The notes under the pieces were generated by a model. It made no database searches and had not been told where the DNA came from. It saw only the letters and a list, made by a program, of their open reading frames with translations. Below are positions 50,186-58,669 of a stretch of 64,000 bases of DNA, piece after piece (the stretch's first letter is position 1; every line of letters begins with the position of its first letter). The stretch covers positions 1 to 64,000 of the forward strand of contig JAHEDT010000001.1 in NCBI GenBank assembly GCA_024641085.1, written 5' to 3'. Source of the stretch: Geobacteraceae bacterium (GTDB lineage: Bacteria > Desulfobacterota > Desulfuromonadia > Desulfuromonadales > BM103). Both the position numbers and the translations under genes were made by a program.

Positions 50186-52062
50186 ACGACAGTCTGCTTT
50201 TCCTCATCCCCCTGCTGCCGCTCTTCTGTGCGGTGATCAACCTGCTCTTCGGCATGCGCCTGCCGCGGTTGTTTGCCGAGGTCATGGCGGTCACCGGTGT
50301 GGCCGGCGCGTTTGCCCTGACCCTGCTCTTCTGGGGTCATGCCGAAGGCGACGGCTCCCGGGCCGTGCTCTTTACCTGGCTCAACAGCGGCACCGTGGAC
50401 ATCTCCTTCGCGCTCAACTTCGATCGCCTGGCGGCGCCGATGACGCTGATGGTGACCGGGGTCGCAACGCTGATTCACCTCTACGCTGTCGGTTACATGC
50501 ACGAAGATGACGACTACGCCCGTTTCTTCGCGCTGCTCAACCTGTTCGTCTTTGCCATGCTGGCGATCGTGCTCGCCGACAACCTGCTGGTGCTCTTCCT
50601 CGGCTGGGAGGGGGTGGGCCTCTGTTCCTACGGCCTGATCGGCTTCTGGTACCGCAAGCTGGAGAACGCCAAGGCCGGCACCAAGGCTTTCCTGGTCACC
50701 CGGGTCGGCGACGTATTCCTCGGCATCGCCCTGCTCTGGCTCTTCGCCCTGACCGGGACCCTGTCGATCAACGCGATCAACGCCCAGGCTGCCGCAATCT
50801 CACCCGGGGTGGTCATCGTCCTGAGTCTCCTGCTGCTGCTCGGGGCCTGTGGCAAGTCTGCCCAGGTGCCGCTGATGACCTGGCTGGCCGACGCCATGGC
50901 CGGCCCGACCCCGGTTTCGGCGTTGATTCATGCCGCGACCATGGTCACCGCCGGCGTTTACCTGCTCTGCCGGTTTTTCCCGCTGGTTTCCCTGTCGGCC
51001 GTCGCCATGACTGCGATCACCGCGATCGGCGCGGTGACGGCGATCTACGCCGCGACCTGTGCCATGGCCCAGCGTGAGATCAAGCGGGTGCTGGCCTATT
51101 CGACCATGAGCCAGGTCGGTTACATGTTCATGGCGGTGGGCGCCGGCACGGTGGCCGGGGCAATGTTCCACCTGCTGACCCATGCCTTTTTCAAGGCCCT
51201 GCTCTTCATGGCAGCCGGCTGTGTCATCCACCTGGCTGGCGACGAGAACGACATCTTCAAGATGGGCGGCCTGGCTCGGCGTGGCCCGGTCGAGCTTTTC
51301 TGGGCCTTCCTGGCCGGAGCCGTCTGCCTGGCCGGACTCCCCCTGACCGGAGGCTTCTTCTCCAAGGACGGCATCCTGCTGGCGCTCTTCACTCATCCCG
51401 ACCCGCTGTACCGGGTGTTCTGGCTGATTGGTGTGGTCACCGCCCTGCTGACCGCCTTTTACACCTTCCGCCTGGTTTATCTGGTATTTGCCGGCGACTA
51501 CCGTGGGACCGGTCATCCCCATGCCCTCCCGCTGCTGATGCGCTGGCCGCTCTGGCCGCTGGCCCTGCTTGGCCTTGCCGGCGGCCTGTTCAATCTGCCG
51601 GTTTTCGTCGGTGGCGGAGAAGCTCTGCACCACTGGTACGGCACCATGGCCGGGCGCGAAGTCGCCGCCAGCCACGATGTGGAATGGATGCTGATCGGCC
51701 TGGCCGCGGCGATCGCTGCTGCTGGCTGGTTGGCCGCCCATTGGCGCTATCGCGGCTATCGGCCGCCTTTGGAAAACCCGGTCAGCCGCTTCCTGTTGAG
51801 TGGGTGGCAGGCTGATGCACTGGTCGATCGCCTCTTTGTCCGGCCGTTCACGAGCATGGCGCGTTTCTGTTCCGCGGGCTGTGACCGTGCCCTGCTCGAC
51901 GGCACACTCGATGGACTTGCACGGCTGGTCTCCAGTTGGGGACGCATGCTTGTGCAGCTGACCACCGGCCGCCTCACTACTTACCTGTCGGCCTTTGCCT
52001 GGGGTTTCCTGGTCCTGCTCGGCTGGTTCCTGCTCAAGCTGGTCAACGGGGGGGGGCACTGA
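50182..52062 (+). CDS. nuoL: NADH-quinone oxidoreductase subunit L
   Basis: Distal antiporter-like proton-pumping subunit with the long lateral helix. The 626-residue protein has NuoL signatures FLGWEGVGLCSYGLIGFWY, GACGKSAQVPLMTWLADAM and GPTPVSALIHAATMVTAGVY, plus the conserved lysine region IKRVLAYSTMSQVGYMF. The C-terminal part (about 500-626) is the lateral helix and anchor. It overlaps nuoK and nuoM. Confidence 0.97.
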   Translation: MNDSLLFLIPLLPLFCAVINLLFGMRLPRLFAEVMAVTGVAGAFALTLLFWGHAEGDGSRAVLFTWLNSGTVDISFALNFDRLAAPMTLMVTGVATLIHLYAVGYMHEDDDYARFFALLNLFVFAMLAIVLADNLLVLFLGWEGVGLCSYGLIGFWYRKLENAKAGTKAFLVTRVGDVFLGIALLWLFALTGTLSINAINAQAAAISPGVVIVLSLLLLLGACGKSAQVPLMTWLADAMAGPTPVSALIHAATMVTAGVYLLCRFFPLVSLSAVAMTAITAIGAVTAIYAATCAMAQREIKRVLAYSTMSQVGYMFMAVGAGTVAGAMFHLLTHAFFKALLFMAAGCVIHLAGDENDIFKMGGLARRGPVELFWAFLAGAVCLAGLPLTGGFFSKDGILLALFTHPDPLYRVFWLIGVVTALLTAFYTFRLVYLVFAGDYRGTGHPHALPLLMRWPLWPLALLGLAGGLFNLPVFVGGGEALHHWYGTMAGREVAASHDVEWMLIGLAAAIAAAGWLAAHWRYRGYRPPLENPVSRFLLSGWQADALVDRLFVRPFTSMARFCSAGCDRALLDGTLDGLARLVSSWGRMLVQLTTGRLTTYLSAFAWGFLVLLGWFLLKLVNGGGH

Positions 52063-53552
52063 TGAGTACGCTGGCCACTCTTCCGCAATTTCCCTGGTTA
52101 TCCCTGCTGGTGCTCCTGCCCCTGGCCGGTGCCCTGCTGTGCCTGCTGCACAGTGGCCGCCCTGCGGAGTGCCGGGCCCTGGCCCTGGCGACCTCGCTGG
52201 CCGTGTTCGGCGTTGCTCTGTACCTGTTTATCTACCATGGCCAGGGAGACGGCCGCTGGTTGCTCTACGAGGACAGCGCCTGGATCAGTCGCTACGGCAT
52301 CCGCTACGTGCTGGCGATGGACGGTATCGCCCTGTTGATGGTGCTGCTGACCGCATTCATGCAGCTGGCCGCAATCCTTCTCGCCTGGCGGGTCGAGCGT
52401 CAGGTCGCCGGTTTTTTCGCCTTGCTGCTCCTCTTGGAAGCCGGCCTGATGGGGATCTTTCTCGCCTATGACCTGGTGTTCTTCTACCTGTTCTGGGAAG
52501 TTGCACTGATCCCGATGTTCTTCCTGATCAGTGTCTGGGGGGGCGCCAACCGGCGCCGCGCAGCACTCAAATTCTTCCTCTACACCCTGGTCGGAAGCTT
52601 CTGCATGCTGGTTGCCATGATCGCGCTCTACCAGATCCATGGCGCACAGACCGGGGTCTACACCTTCGTTATCGGCGAACTGCTGCACACGCAGCTGACC
52701 GCTGCCCAGGAGGGCTGGCTGTTCGCCGGGTTCCTGGCGGCTTTCATCGTCAAATCGCCGCTGGTCCCCTTCCACACCTGGCTGACTGACGCCCTGACCG
52801 AGGCGCCGGCGGCAGGCTCCCTGGACCTGACCGGTCTGTTGCTGAAGACCGGCATCTACGGCCTGATCCGCCTGGCTTTCCCCCTTTTCCCCAATGCCAC
52901 GGCGCATTTCCTGCCGATCCTCGGCGTGCTGGCGCTGGTCGGCCTGTTTCATGCCGCCTGGAGCGCTTACCACCAGGACGACATCAAGCGCTTGCTCGCC
53001 TACTCTTCGATCTCCCATCTCGGGCTGGTGGTGCTCGGCCTGGCCGCCTGGCAATTGACCGCCTGGGAGGGGAGTCTCCTGCTGATGGTGACCCACGGCA
53101 TTACCACCGGCGCGCTTTTTATCCTCGTCGCCCTGATCCGCGAACGCACCGCAACGCGCAGCATGCAGGAACTCGGCGGTCTCTGGGGGCAGGTGCCCTG
53201 TCTAGCCTTTTTCTTCCTGTTCTTCTCCCTGGCGTCCCTGGGGCTGCCGGGCCTGGCCAATTTCGCCGGCGAGATCCTCGTCCTGCTTGGCACCTTCCGG
53301 GCCCATCCGGTCTGGGCTGTGGCGGCCCTGCTCGGCGTGGTGTTTGCGGCGGCCTATATGCTGCGTCTCGTCCAGGGTGTCATCTGGGGGCCGGCCCGCT
53401 CGGAGCGGACCCTCCCTGACCTGACGCTGCGCGAGTGGCTGATGCTGTTGCCGATGGCGCTGCTGGTGGTCTGGCTCGGCCTCTACCCCGCGCCCTTCCT
53501 GGCGCCTTTGCACGGAACCGTTGCGGTCCTGCTGGCGGGAGGTCTGCCATGA
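52062..53552 (+). CDS. nuoM: NADH-quinone oxidoreductase subunit M
   Basis: Second antiporter-like subunit. I start it at 52062 (MSTLATLPQFPWLSLLVLLP), overlapping the nuoL stop by 1 base; the upstream frame is nuoL read otherwise. The 496-residue protein has VFFYLFWEVALIPMFFLISVWGG, TWLTDALTEAPAAGSLDLTGLLLK-type sequence and IKRLLAYSSISHLGLVVLG. Motifs and length are normal. Confidence 0.96.
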   Translation: MSTLATLPQFPWLSLLVLLPLAGALLCLLHSGRPAECRALALATSLAVFGVALYLFIYHGQGDGRWLLYEDSAWISRYGIRYVLAMDGIALLMVLLTAFMQLAAILLAWRVERQVAGFFALLLLLEAGLMGIFLAYDLVFFYLFWEVALIPMFFLISVWGGANRRRAALKFFLYTLVGSFCMLVAMIALYQIHGAQTGVYTFVIGELLHTQLTAAQEGWLFAGFLAAFIVKSPLVPFHTWLTDALTEAPAAGSLDLTGLLLKTGIYGLIRLAFPLFPNATAHFLPILGVLALVGLFHAAWSAYHQDDIKRLLAYSSISHLGLVVLGLAAWQLTAWEGSLLLMVTHGITTGALFILVALIRERTATRSMQELGGLWGQVPCLAFFFLFFSLASLGLPGLANFAGEILVLLGTFRAHPVWAVAALLGVVFAAAYMLRLVQGVIWGPARSERTLPDLTLREWLMLLPMALLVVWLGLYPAPFLAPLHGTVAVLLAGGLP

Positions 53553-54967
53553 GTCTGATTGACCTGCTCGCCCTGCTGCCGGTCCTGATTCTTGCTTTTG
53601 GCGGGACGGCGATTCTCATGGTGGGGGCCTGGTACCGTGAGCCGCGGCCTCTGCTGGCCGGTGGAATTGCTACCGCACTGATCGGCGCTGTTGCCGCCGG
53701 GATGGTGCCGCCTCCGAGCTTAGAGATCGCCGGCCTGTTCAGCGCCGGCGGCTATGCCCGTTTCTTTACCATCCTCTGGGCGTTGCTGGCCGCGGCCGGA
53801 CTGATGGTCGCGACTCGTTATATCATGGAAAAAAGGCTTGGCGCCGGGGAATATGTCTCACTGGTTCTCTATGCTGCCGCCGGCATGGCGCTGCTCTCCT
53901 CGGCGACTCACCTGCTCGGACTCTTCCTGGCTTTGGAAACCTTTACCCTGGCATTCTACATCTTGATCGCCAGTAATCGGCGTTGTGAGATGGCCGCCGA
54001 GGCCGGTCTCAAGTACCTGCTGATGGGGGCTGTCGCAACCGGATTCATGGCTTTCGGCATCGCCCTGATCTATGCTTCATCCGGAACCCTGGCGCTGCCG
54101 GATGCCGCACTCCGGATGACCGCGGCGGCCGGCGGGCTGCAACCCTGGGGGTTGCTCGGTTGGGGCCTGGTGCTGATCGCGGTCGGTTTCAAGATCTCCC
54201 TGGCGCCTTTCCATCTCTGGACTCCCGATGTCTACCAGGGCGCTCCCGCGCCGGTCGGCGGCCTGCTGGCCACCGGCTCCAAGGGTGCGGTGGTGGCCGC
54301 CCTGGTCGGCATGCTGTCGCTGGCCGGTCCGGTGTGGCATGACCTGGTGGATCTGCTCTGGCTCCTTGCCGCAGTGACCATGCTGGCAGGGGCCCTCGGT
54401 GCCCTTGGTCAGAAAAACCTCAAGCGACTGCTGGCCTACTCTTCAGTGACGCACATGGGTACGTTGCTGGTCGGCCTGCTCTGCCAGAATACTGAGGGGC
54501 TGGCCGCAACGACCTTTTACGTGGTGGTTTATGCAATCACCAGCCTGGGCGCCTTCGCCGTGATCGCCTCTCTGGCCGACCAACGCGGCGAACCGATGGC
54601 CTTCGACGAATGGCGCGGCCTCGGCTATCGGCACCCGGTACGCAGCGCAGTCCTCGTCCTGATTCTGCTGTCGCTGGCCGGTCTGCCCGGAACCGCCGGG
54701 TTCATGGCCAAGTTCGCGGTTTTCCAGGCGGCTCTGCAGTCTGGTTACCTCGGCCTGGTCCTGATCGGGGTCTTCGCGTCGGTGGTCTCGTTTGCGTTCT
54801 ACCTGCGCGTCGCGATGCTGCTCTTCCAGCCGGAGGCTCCGGCGGTTCAACGGCATGCCGGCACCGCTCCCGAACATGCTGTTGTTGCCGTCTGCACCGC
54901 GGCTGTCCTCGTATTCGGCCTCTTCCCCGGAATTTTGTTTGACCTGATCGGCCGCCTCTTACCCTGA
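53549..54967 (+). CDS. nuoN: NADH-quinone oxidoreductase subunit N
   Basis: Third antiporter-like subunit and last gene of the operon. I start it at 53549 (MSLIDLLALLPVLILAFGG), overlapping nuoM by 4 bases. The 472-residue protein has YLLMGAVATGFMAFGIALIY, FHLWTPDVYQGAPAPVGGLL and LKRLLAYSSVTHMGTLLVGL, all typical of NuoN. No terminator is obvious downstream, where a CoA-binding protein gene begins 89 bases later. Confidence 0.96.
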   Translation: MSLIDLLALLPVLILAFGGTAILMVGAWYREPRPLLAGGIATALIGAVAAGMVPPPSLEIAGLFSAGGYARFFTILWALLAAAGLMVATRYIMEKRLGAGEYVSLVLYAAAGMALLSSATHLLGLFLALETFTLAFYILIASNRRCEMAAEAGLKYLLMGAVATGFMAFGIALIYASSGTLALPDAALRMTAAAGGLQPWGLLGWGLVLIAVGFKISLAPFHLWTPDVYQGAPAPVGGLLATGSKGAVVAALVGMLSLAGPVWHDLVDLLWLLAAVTMLAGALGALGQKNLKRLLAYSSVTHMGTLLVGLLCQNTEGLAATTFYVVVYAITSLGAFAVIASLADQRGEPMAFDEWRGLGYRHPVRSAVLVLILLSLAGLPGTAGFMAKFAVFQAALQSGYLGLVLIGVFASVVSFAFYLRVAMLLFQPEAPAVQRHAGTAPEHAVVAVCTAAVLVFGLFPGILFDLIGRLLP

Positions 54968-55056
54968 GACAAGCACTTGGGTTAAAATGGATGAAACTCA
55001 CCCTTCCGGGCTGTGTTTTGTCCTGCGTGTTCAGAATATTATCAAGGAGCTTGTCT

Positions 55057-55461
55057 ATGACCATTGCAGATCGGATTGATACTTTTCTGGGGGCGCCCGC
55101 TTTCGGCGTGGTCGGTGCCTCGTCCAACCGGCACAAGTACGGGAACAAGGTGCTGCGCTGCTACCTGCAGAATCAACGTCGGGTCATGCCGGTAAACCCG
55201 GTTGCCAAGGAGATCGAGGGGCTTGAATGTGTGCCATCGGTCACAGACCTGTACAATGAGGTCAGCAGCATCTCAATTATCACCCCTCCGCAAGTGACGG
55301 AAAAGGTAGTGGAACAGGCGATTGCCAGGGGGATCAAGAACATTTGGATGCAGCCGGGGTCCGAAAGCCCCCAGGCGGTTGCAGCGTGCGAGCGGGCCGG
55401 GGTCAACGTGATTGCCGACGGCAGCTGTGTACTGGTGGTCATGGGTTACCATGAGCATTGA
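55057..55461 (+). CDS. CoA-binding domain protein (YccU-like)
   Basis: A 134-residue single-domain Rossmann protein of the CoA-binding family (like Escherichia coli YccU and the N-terminus of acyl-CoA synthetases). It shows FGVVGASSNRHKYGNKVL, PVNPVAKEIEGLECVPSV, the Asp-x-x-x-Ile strand SSISIITPPQ and the conserved NIWMQPGSES. AAGGAG lies 7 bases before the ATG. It is cytoplasmic. Its cellular role is not established. Confidence 0.9.
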   Translation: MTIADRIDTFLGAPAFGVVGASSNRHKYGNKVLRCYLQNQRRVMPVNPVAKEIEGLECVPSVTDLYNEVSSISIITPPQVTEKVVEQAIARGIKNIWMQPGSESPQAVAACERAGVNVIADGSCVLVVMGYHEH

Positions 55462-55619
55462 GCGGTTACCGACAGCGATAAGAGGTGGCGCGGGGAAGGG
55501 GCCCCCGAATTCCGTGGGGGGCGGCGGTGGCGAGGATTGTTCCGGGGACACAGCCCCTGTTCGGCAAAGCGTTGCCAGCCCGAACAAGGTCATGTCTCCC
55601 GGCGCCTATAAGATGTGGG
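55462..55619. other. Convergent intergenic region with GC-rich hairpins
   Basis: The gap between two convergent genes contains GCCCCC/GGGGGC and GGGG-ACACA-CCCC type hairpins but no T run. They may act as weak terminators. No gene is seen. Confidence 0.4.
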
Positions 55620-55832
55620 TTATGCCGCGCAGCAGTAATCGTCGCCCTCGACGCACTCGGTGAGGGCCTCCAGGAACGATGCCTGTTGAGTGTCCCGGAC
55701 GACTTCTGTCAGCCCGTGGTTGACAGACCAGCTGCTGCCGCAGGCGGCGCACTCGAAGAGGTCTTCGTAAAACCCTTCGGTGTGCAGATCAATTCCACTG
55801 TTTTTGAAGCTTTTGCAGACGGGGCATTGCAT
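55620..55832 (-). CDS. Small zinc-ribbon protein of unknown function
   Basis: A 70-residue acidic protein with an N-terminal CPVC (residues 3-6) and CAAC (about 28-31), the two knuckles of a zinc ribbon, followed by WSVNHGLTEVV. AAGGAG stands 7 bases before the ATG and a good promoter lies upstream, so it is a real gene despite its size. The C-terminus ends ECVEGDDYCCAA, with an extra Cys pair. Nothing in the sequence fixes a function. Confidence 0.85.
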   Translation of the reverse strand: MQCPVCKSFKNSGIDLHTEGFYEDLFECAACGSSWSVNHGLTEVVRDTQQASFLEALTECVEGDDYCCAA

Positions 55833-55888
55833 GGGAATTCTCCTTGTCCAAATGTGGTTAAAATTAACCGATAGCGATTAACACGCTA

Positions 55889-55917
55889 AAGATAGAAGAT
55901 AATAACCAGACTTGCAA
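55889..55917 (-). promoter_or_regulatory. Promoter of the zinc-ribbon gene
   Basis: On the minus strand TTGCAA (55912-55917) and TATCTT (55889-55894) are 17 bases apart, about 57 bases before the ATG. Both hexamers match sigma-70 at four of six positions. Confidence 0.6.
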
Positions 55918-56274
55918 GCATATTATTTTTAAAAATTGATATAAAACAGTATGTTATGGGTTTCGTTGTTTTACTGGCCAGACTGGCGTTTCAATAGTTT
56001 CAAGGGGTTGGGAGGAATTCCCCGGGGATTGCTTGGTAATTGCTCTAAGGACCTGTAATTTAGAGTTTTATTGGTGCAACCACGATTCTGTTTTGAAACT
56101 GTTTGTGGTCGACTTGTTACGCCTGGCCGGAAAAGAAAAATTATAAGTATTCTGTTCGGGTGGTTTTCAAAAAAAGTTTATCTGCTGATCGTCTGGAAAT
56201 TTCGCCGGCGGATAAGCCGGATGACAATGTCGTTAAAGCGAGCAATCTTCTACTGAACCGCTACCGAGGTGCCC
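55918..56274. other. AT-rich intergenic region, no gene recognised
   Basis: This stretch of about 360 bases is much more AT-rich than the surroundings, especially 55918-55960 and 56135-56180. Two overlapping plus-strand frames (from 56071 and 56103) have no ribosome site or family likeness. It may hold promoters for the flanking divergent genes or be foreign or decayed DNA. Confidence 0.4.
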
Positions 56275-56508
56275 ATGAAAAAAATCCTGGTCTTCGCTGT
56301 CGGACTGCTTGCGACCCTCTACATCCTCAACCCGACAGCCGGGGTCTTTGAAATCCTTCCCGACAACCTCCCCCTGGTCGGCAACCTCGATGAGGCCGCG
56401 GCCGTCGCCCTGCTGCTGATGTGCCTGAAATATTTCGGCATCGATCTGCCGAACCTGTTCCGGCGCGGTTCGCCAGACGGCAGGACCCTCGAGAGCGACA
56501 CCAAGTGA
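56275..56508 (+). CDS. Small DUF1232-type membrane protein
   Basis: A 77-residue protein with an N-terminal membrane helix (KKILVFAVGLLATLYILNP) and the DUF1232 core ILPDNLPLVGNLDEAAAVALL, then a second helix and a polar tail. GAGG lies 5 bases before the ATG at 56275; a GTG at 56269 is in frame. DUF1232 (YkvA-like) proteins are small membrane proteins without an assigned role. Confidence 0.82.
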   Translation: MKKILVFAVGLLATLYILNPTAGVFEILPDNLPLVGNLDEAAAVALLLMCLKYFGIDLPNLFRRGSPDGRTLESDTK

Positions 56509-56670
56509 CGCGTCGCCCCGCTGTGCTTTTAAGTTGGCAGGCAGGGGCGCCCACGCAAAGCTCGCAACCAGATCTTTATATCACCTGGAAAGCTAAACAA
56601 AAGCGGCTCCAACACAGGGAGAGCGCTTTTGTTGTCTTTCGGGCGGACTTATATCCAAAACAAAGGTTGG

Positions 56671-56800
56671 CCACTAAGACACCAAGACACCAGGATACGA
56701 AACAATCAATGGTATGGTTTTGAACAGCACCTTTGCTTATCCTGATCACTCGATCTTGACCTGAAATAAAGCACGATTTGGTGTCTTCGTGTCTTCGTGG
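56671..56800. repeat. Inverted repeat with 22-base arms around ~86 bases
   Basis: CCACTAAGACACCAAGACAC-type sequence at 56671-56692 is repeated inverted at 56779-56800 with 20 of 22 bases matching. Each arm contains a tandem AAGACACnAAGACACCA. Such CCACGAAGACACGAAGACACC units are common between genes in environmental bacteria. The whole 338-base gap (56509-56846) has no credible gene; it may be a miniature mobile element or a hairpin-forming repeat. Confidence 0.6.
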
Positions 56801-56846
56801 CAAGCATCACGTTTTTATGGGCGATCGAACCGCTTACGGCAGGTGA

Positions 56847-57341
56847 TTACTTGACGGGGCCGATAAAGAGCCAGTCGTTATTCTTCACGGCAGCATGGCA
56901 GCCGATGCACCCGCCGACCTTGCCTTCTTCCTGAATCGTCCCGTCCGGAAGGGCTTTGAGCCAGAACCAGTCACCGCCATTGGGATTGTAACCGGCCTGC
57001 TTGTACATCACGGTAATCTCGACGAGCTGCTTGTCCGAGGTGTAGTTCTCCTTGACGACAAACTCCCCGGAGGGGATACTGCCCGCTTTCCCTCGGACCG
57101 CCAGGTAGGCCCCTTTGCTGATATAGGTTGTCAACAGGGAACCGTGGGGGAATCTCCCCTGGTAGAACTTTGGCTTGCCGGGCCAGAGCTGCCAGCCCTG
57201 GTAGCCCGACTTATTCAGGAAGGCGATGACCGCCTTGCCGTCAGTGTCAGGTGGCTTGTCACCGGATGGCGGCTGCGCGGCTGATACGTAACCGGACAGC
57301 GCGATGAGCAGCAGAAGGGCGAGTACCAGGAAACGGGACAT
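56847..57341 (-). CDS. Periplasmic monohaem cytochrome, cytochrome P460 family
   Basis: A 164-residue secreted protein: signal peptide (MSRFLVLALLLLIALSGYVSA), then a P460-type beta domain (YQGWQLWPGKPKFYQGRFPHG; FVVKENYTSDKQLVEITVMY) and a single haem c site CIGCH near the C-terminus. AGGAGG precedes the ATG at 57341; an in-frame ATG at 57383 would spoil the signal peptide. Likely an electron carrier or small-molecule redox protein; substrate unknown. Confidence 0.87.
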   Translation of the reverse strand: MSRFLVLALLLLIALSGYVSAAQPPSGDKPPDTDGKAVIAFLNKSGYQGWQLWPGKPKFYQGRFPHGSLLTTYISKGAYLAVRGKAGSIPSGEFVVKENYTSDKQLVEITVMYKQAGYNPNGGDWFWLKALPDGTIQEEGKVGGCIGCHAAVKNNDWLFIGPVK

Positions 57342-57472
57342 GGCGACCTCCTCCAGGCTGAGCGTGAGGGAATCTACTATCATTCAAACAGGGGAATGGG
57401 CCTTGTCAATTGCCCTGGGGCCAGATCGTTATTCGTTGCGCTGGTGTGGAGCGGAGATTCTGGTGCCTGTGG

Positions 57473-57886
57473 TCAGGAATGTGCCCAGAAGCTCTGCCAG
57501 CTCTGCAATGCCGTCAGGGTCGAGCCTTCCGGTTGCAGCTGACAGCGAATCTCGCCGTCGATCAGCGTGTCGAGCGAGGGCTCCAGCGCCAGGCACTGCT
57601 CGGGGCGTTTGCTTTCCGGCAACTGGCAACCGTCGATATCCAGAAAGATGCAACCGTCAACCTGCTTCTGCGGCGCCGGAATGGCGACGCCGTCGATGTC
57701 CCGCAAGACCAGTTCAACGGGGAGAGTCCTGCCCAGCGCCTGTGGTGATGCTGGTTTCGGCAGGTTGAAAACGCGCAGAAAGCGCAGCGGATCGACCCAG
57801 ACGCCCGGGTGCCCCTGGCAGCAGAGCCCGCGGCACTGGCGGCAGATCAGCGGATCGGCATGGTTGAATGGGGCTGGTGAAGTCAT
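57473..57886 (-). CDS. YkgJ-like cysteine-cluster protein
   Basis: A 137-residue cytoplasmic protein with the N-terminal cluster CRQCRGLCC and later CIFLDIDGCQLPESKRPEQC, the pattern of YkgJ-type zinc/iron-chelating proteins (CxxCxxCC ... RPxxC). No enzyme activity can be inferred. It lies between the cytochrome gene and a cyclophilin gene, all on the minus strand, with gaps of 131 and 44 bases. Confidence 0.78.
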   Translation of the reverse strand: MTSPAPFNHADPLICRQCRGLCCQGHPGVWVDPLRFLRVFNLPKPASPQALGRTLPVELVLRDIDGVAIPAPQKQVDGCIFLDIDGCQLPESKRPEQCLALEPSLDTLIDGEIRCQLQPEGSTLTALQSWQSFWAHS

Positions 57887-57930
57887 GGTCTCATGTTGAT
57901 GGCACCGCAGTCGACAATGGGGCTCTCCGG

Positions 57931-58443
57931 CTAGTCGAGAACGGTCACGGCCTGGATGACCACCGGTTCCCGGGGGACATCGTCGTATCCGGCGAGGCTC
58001 GCCGTCGCCTGCTGCTCGATAGTGTAGACAACGGCCATGCCGTCGACCACCTGGCCGAACACCGCGTAGCCGTACATCTCCGGCTTGAGACCGCCATGGT
58101 CAAGGAACTTGTTGTCGTCGGTATTGATGAAGAACTGGGCGGTGGCACTGTCGATTTCTGCGGTGCGCGCCATGGCCACGGTTCCGGTTTTGTTCCTGAG
58201 CTTGTTGGGCGCCTCGTTGACGATCGGCGCGCCGGCCGGCTTCTCCTGCATGTCCGGTGTCAAGCCGCCGCCCTGGATCATGAACCCCTTGATCACACGG
58301 TGGAAGATGGTGCCGTCGTAGTGGCCGGATTTGGCGTAGGCGATGAAATTCGCGACGCTGACCGGGGCCTTGTCTCGGTCGAGTTCCAGGAGGATCTCGC
58401 CATGGGTGGTTTCAATCTGAACCAAAGGTGTTCTATCGCTCAT
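57931..58443 (-). CDS. Peptidyl-prolyl cis-trans isomerase, cyclophilin type (cytoplasmic)
   Basis: Second cyclophilin of the window, without a signal peptide. The 170-residue protein starts MSDRTPLVQIETTHGEILLEL with AGAGGA 7 bases upstream. It has ANFIAYAKSGHYDGTIFHRV, FMIQGGG, ATAQFFINT and the GYAVFGQVVDGMAVV motif. A frame open to 58506 lacks a better start. It resembles PpiB. Operon links to its neighbours are loose. Confidence 0.94.
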   Translation of the reverse strand: MSDRTPLVQIETTHGEILLELDRDKAPVSVANFIAYAKSGHYDGTIFHRVIKGFMIQGGGLTPDMQEKPAGAPIVNEAPNKLRNKTGTVAMARTAEIDSATAQFFINTDDNKFLDHGGLKPEMYGYAVFGQVVDGMAVVYTIEQQATASLAGYDDVPREPVVIQAVTVLD

Positions 58444-58669
58444 GGCAGTTCCTCTTGGGGGTAATAACGCTGTCCTGATTATAGGCAGTGCGGGCGACGA
58501 TGGCAACCCGTCTGCGGGTCCGCAGTCACGGCAAGTGTCATAATTTTCACGGTTAACTCCTTAATAATATTGCCAAGCGCTATTGAGCCGTTAAACTGCA
58601 TAGGAAATGAGCCGGCCCAGAACCTGTGGCTGGATGCCGATTCCCCGGTTCGCTGAAGGTGCTGCAACG

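Noticed and set aside
56071-56351. Two overlapping short plus-strand frames in the AT-rich island
   Set aside because: No ribosome site, no family likeness and one runs into the DUF1232 gene in another frame.
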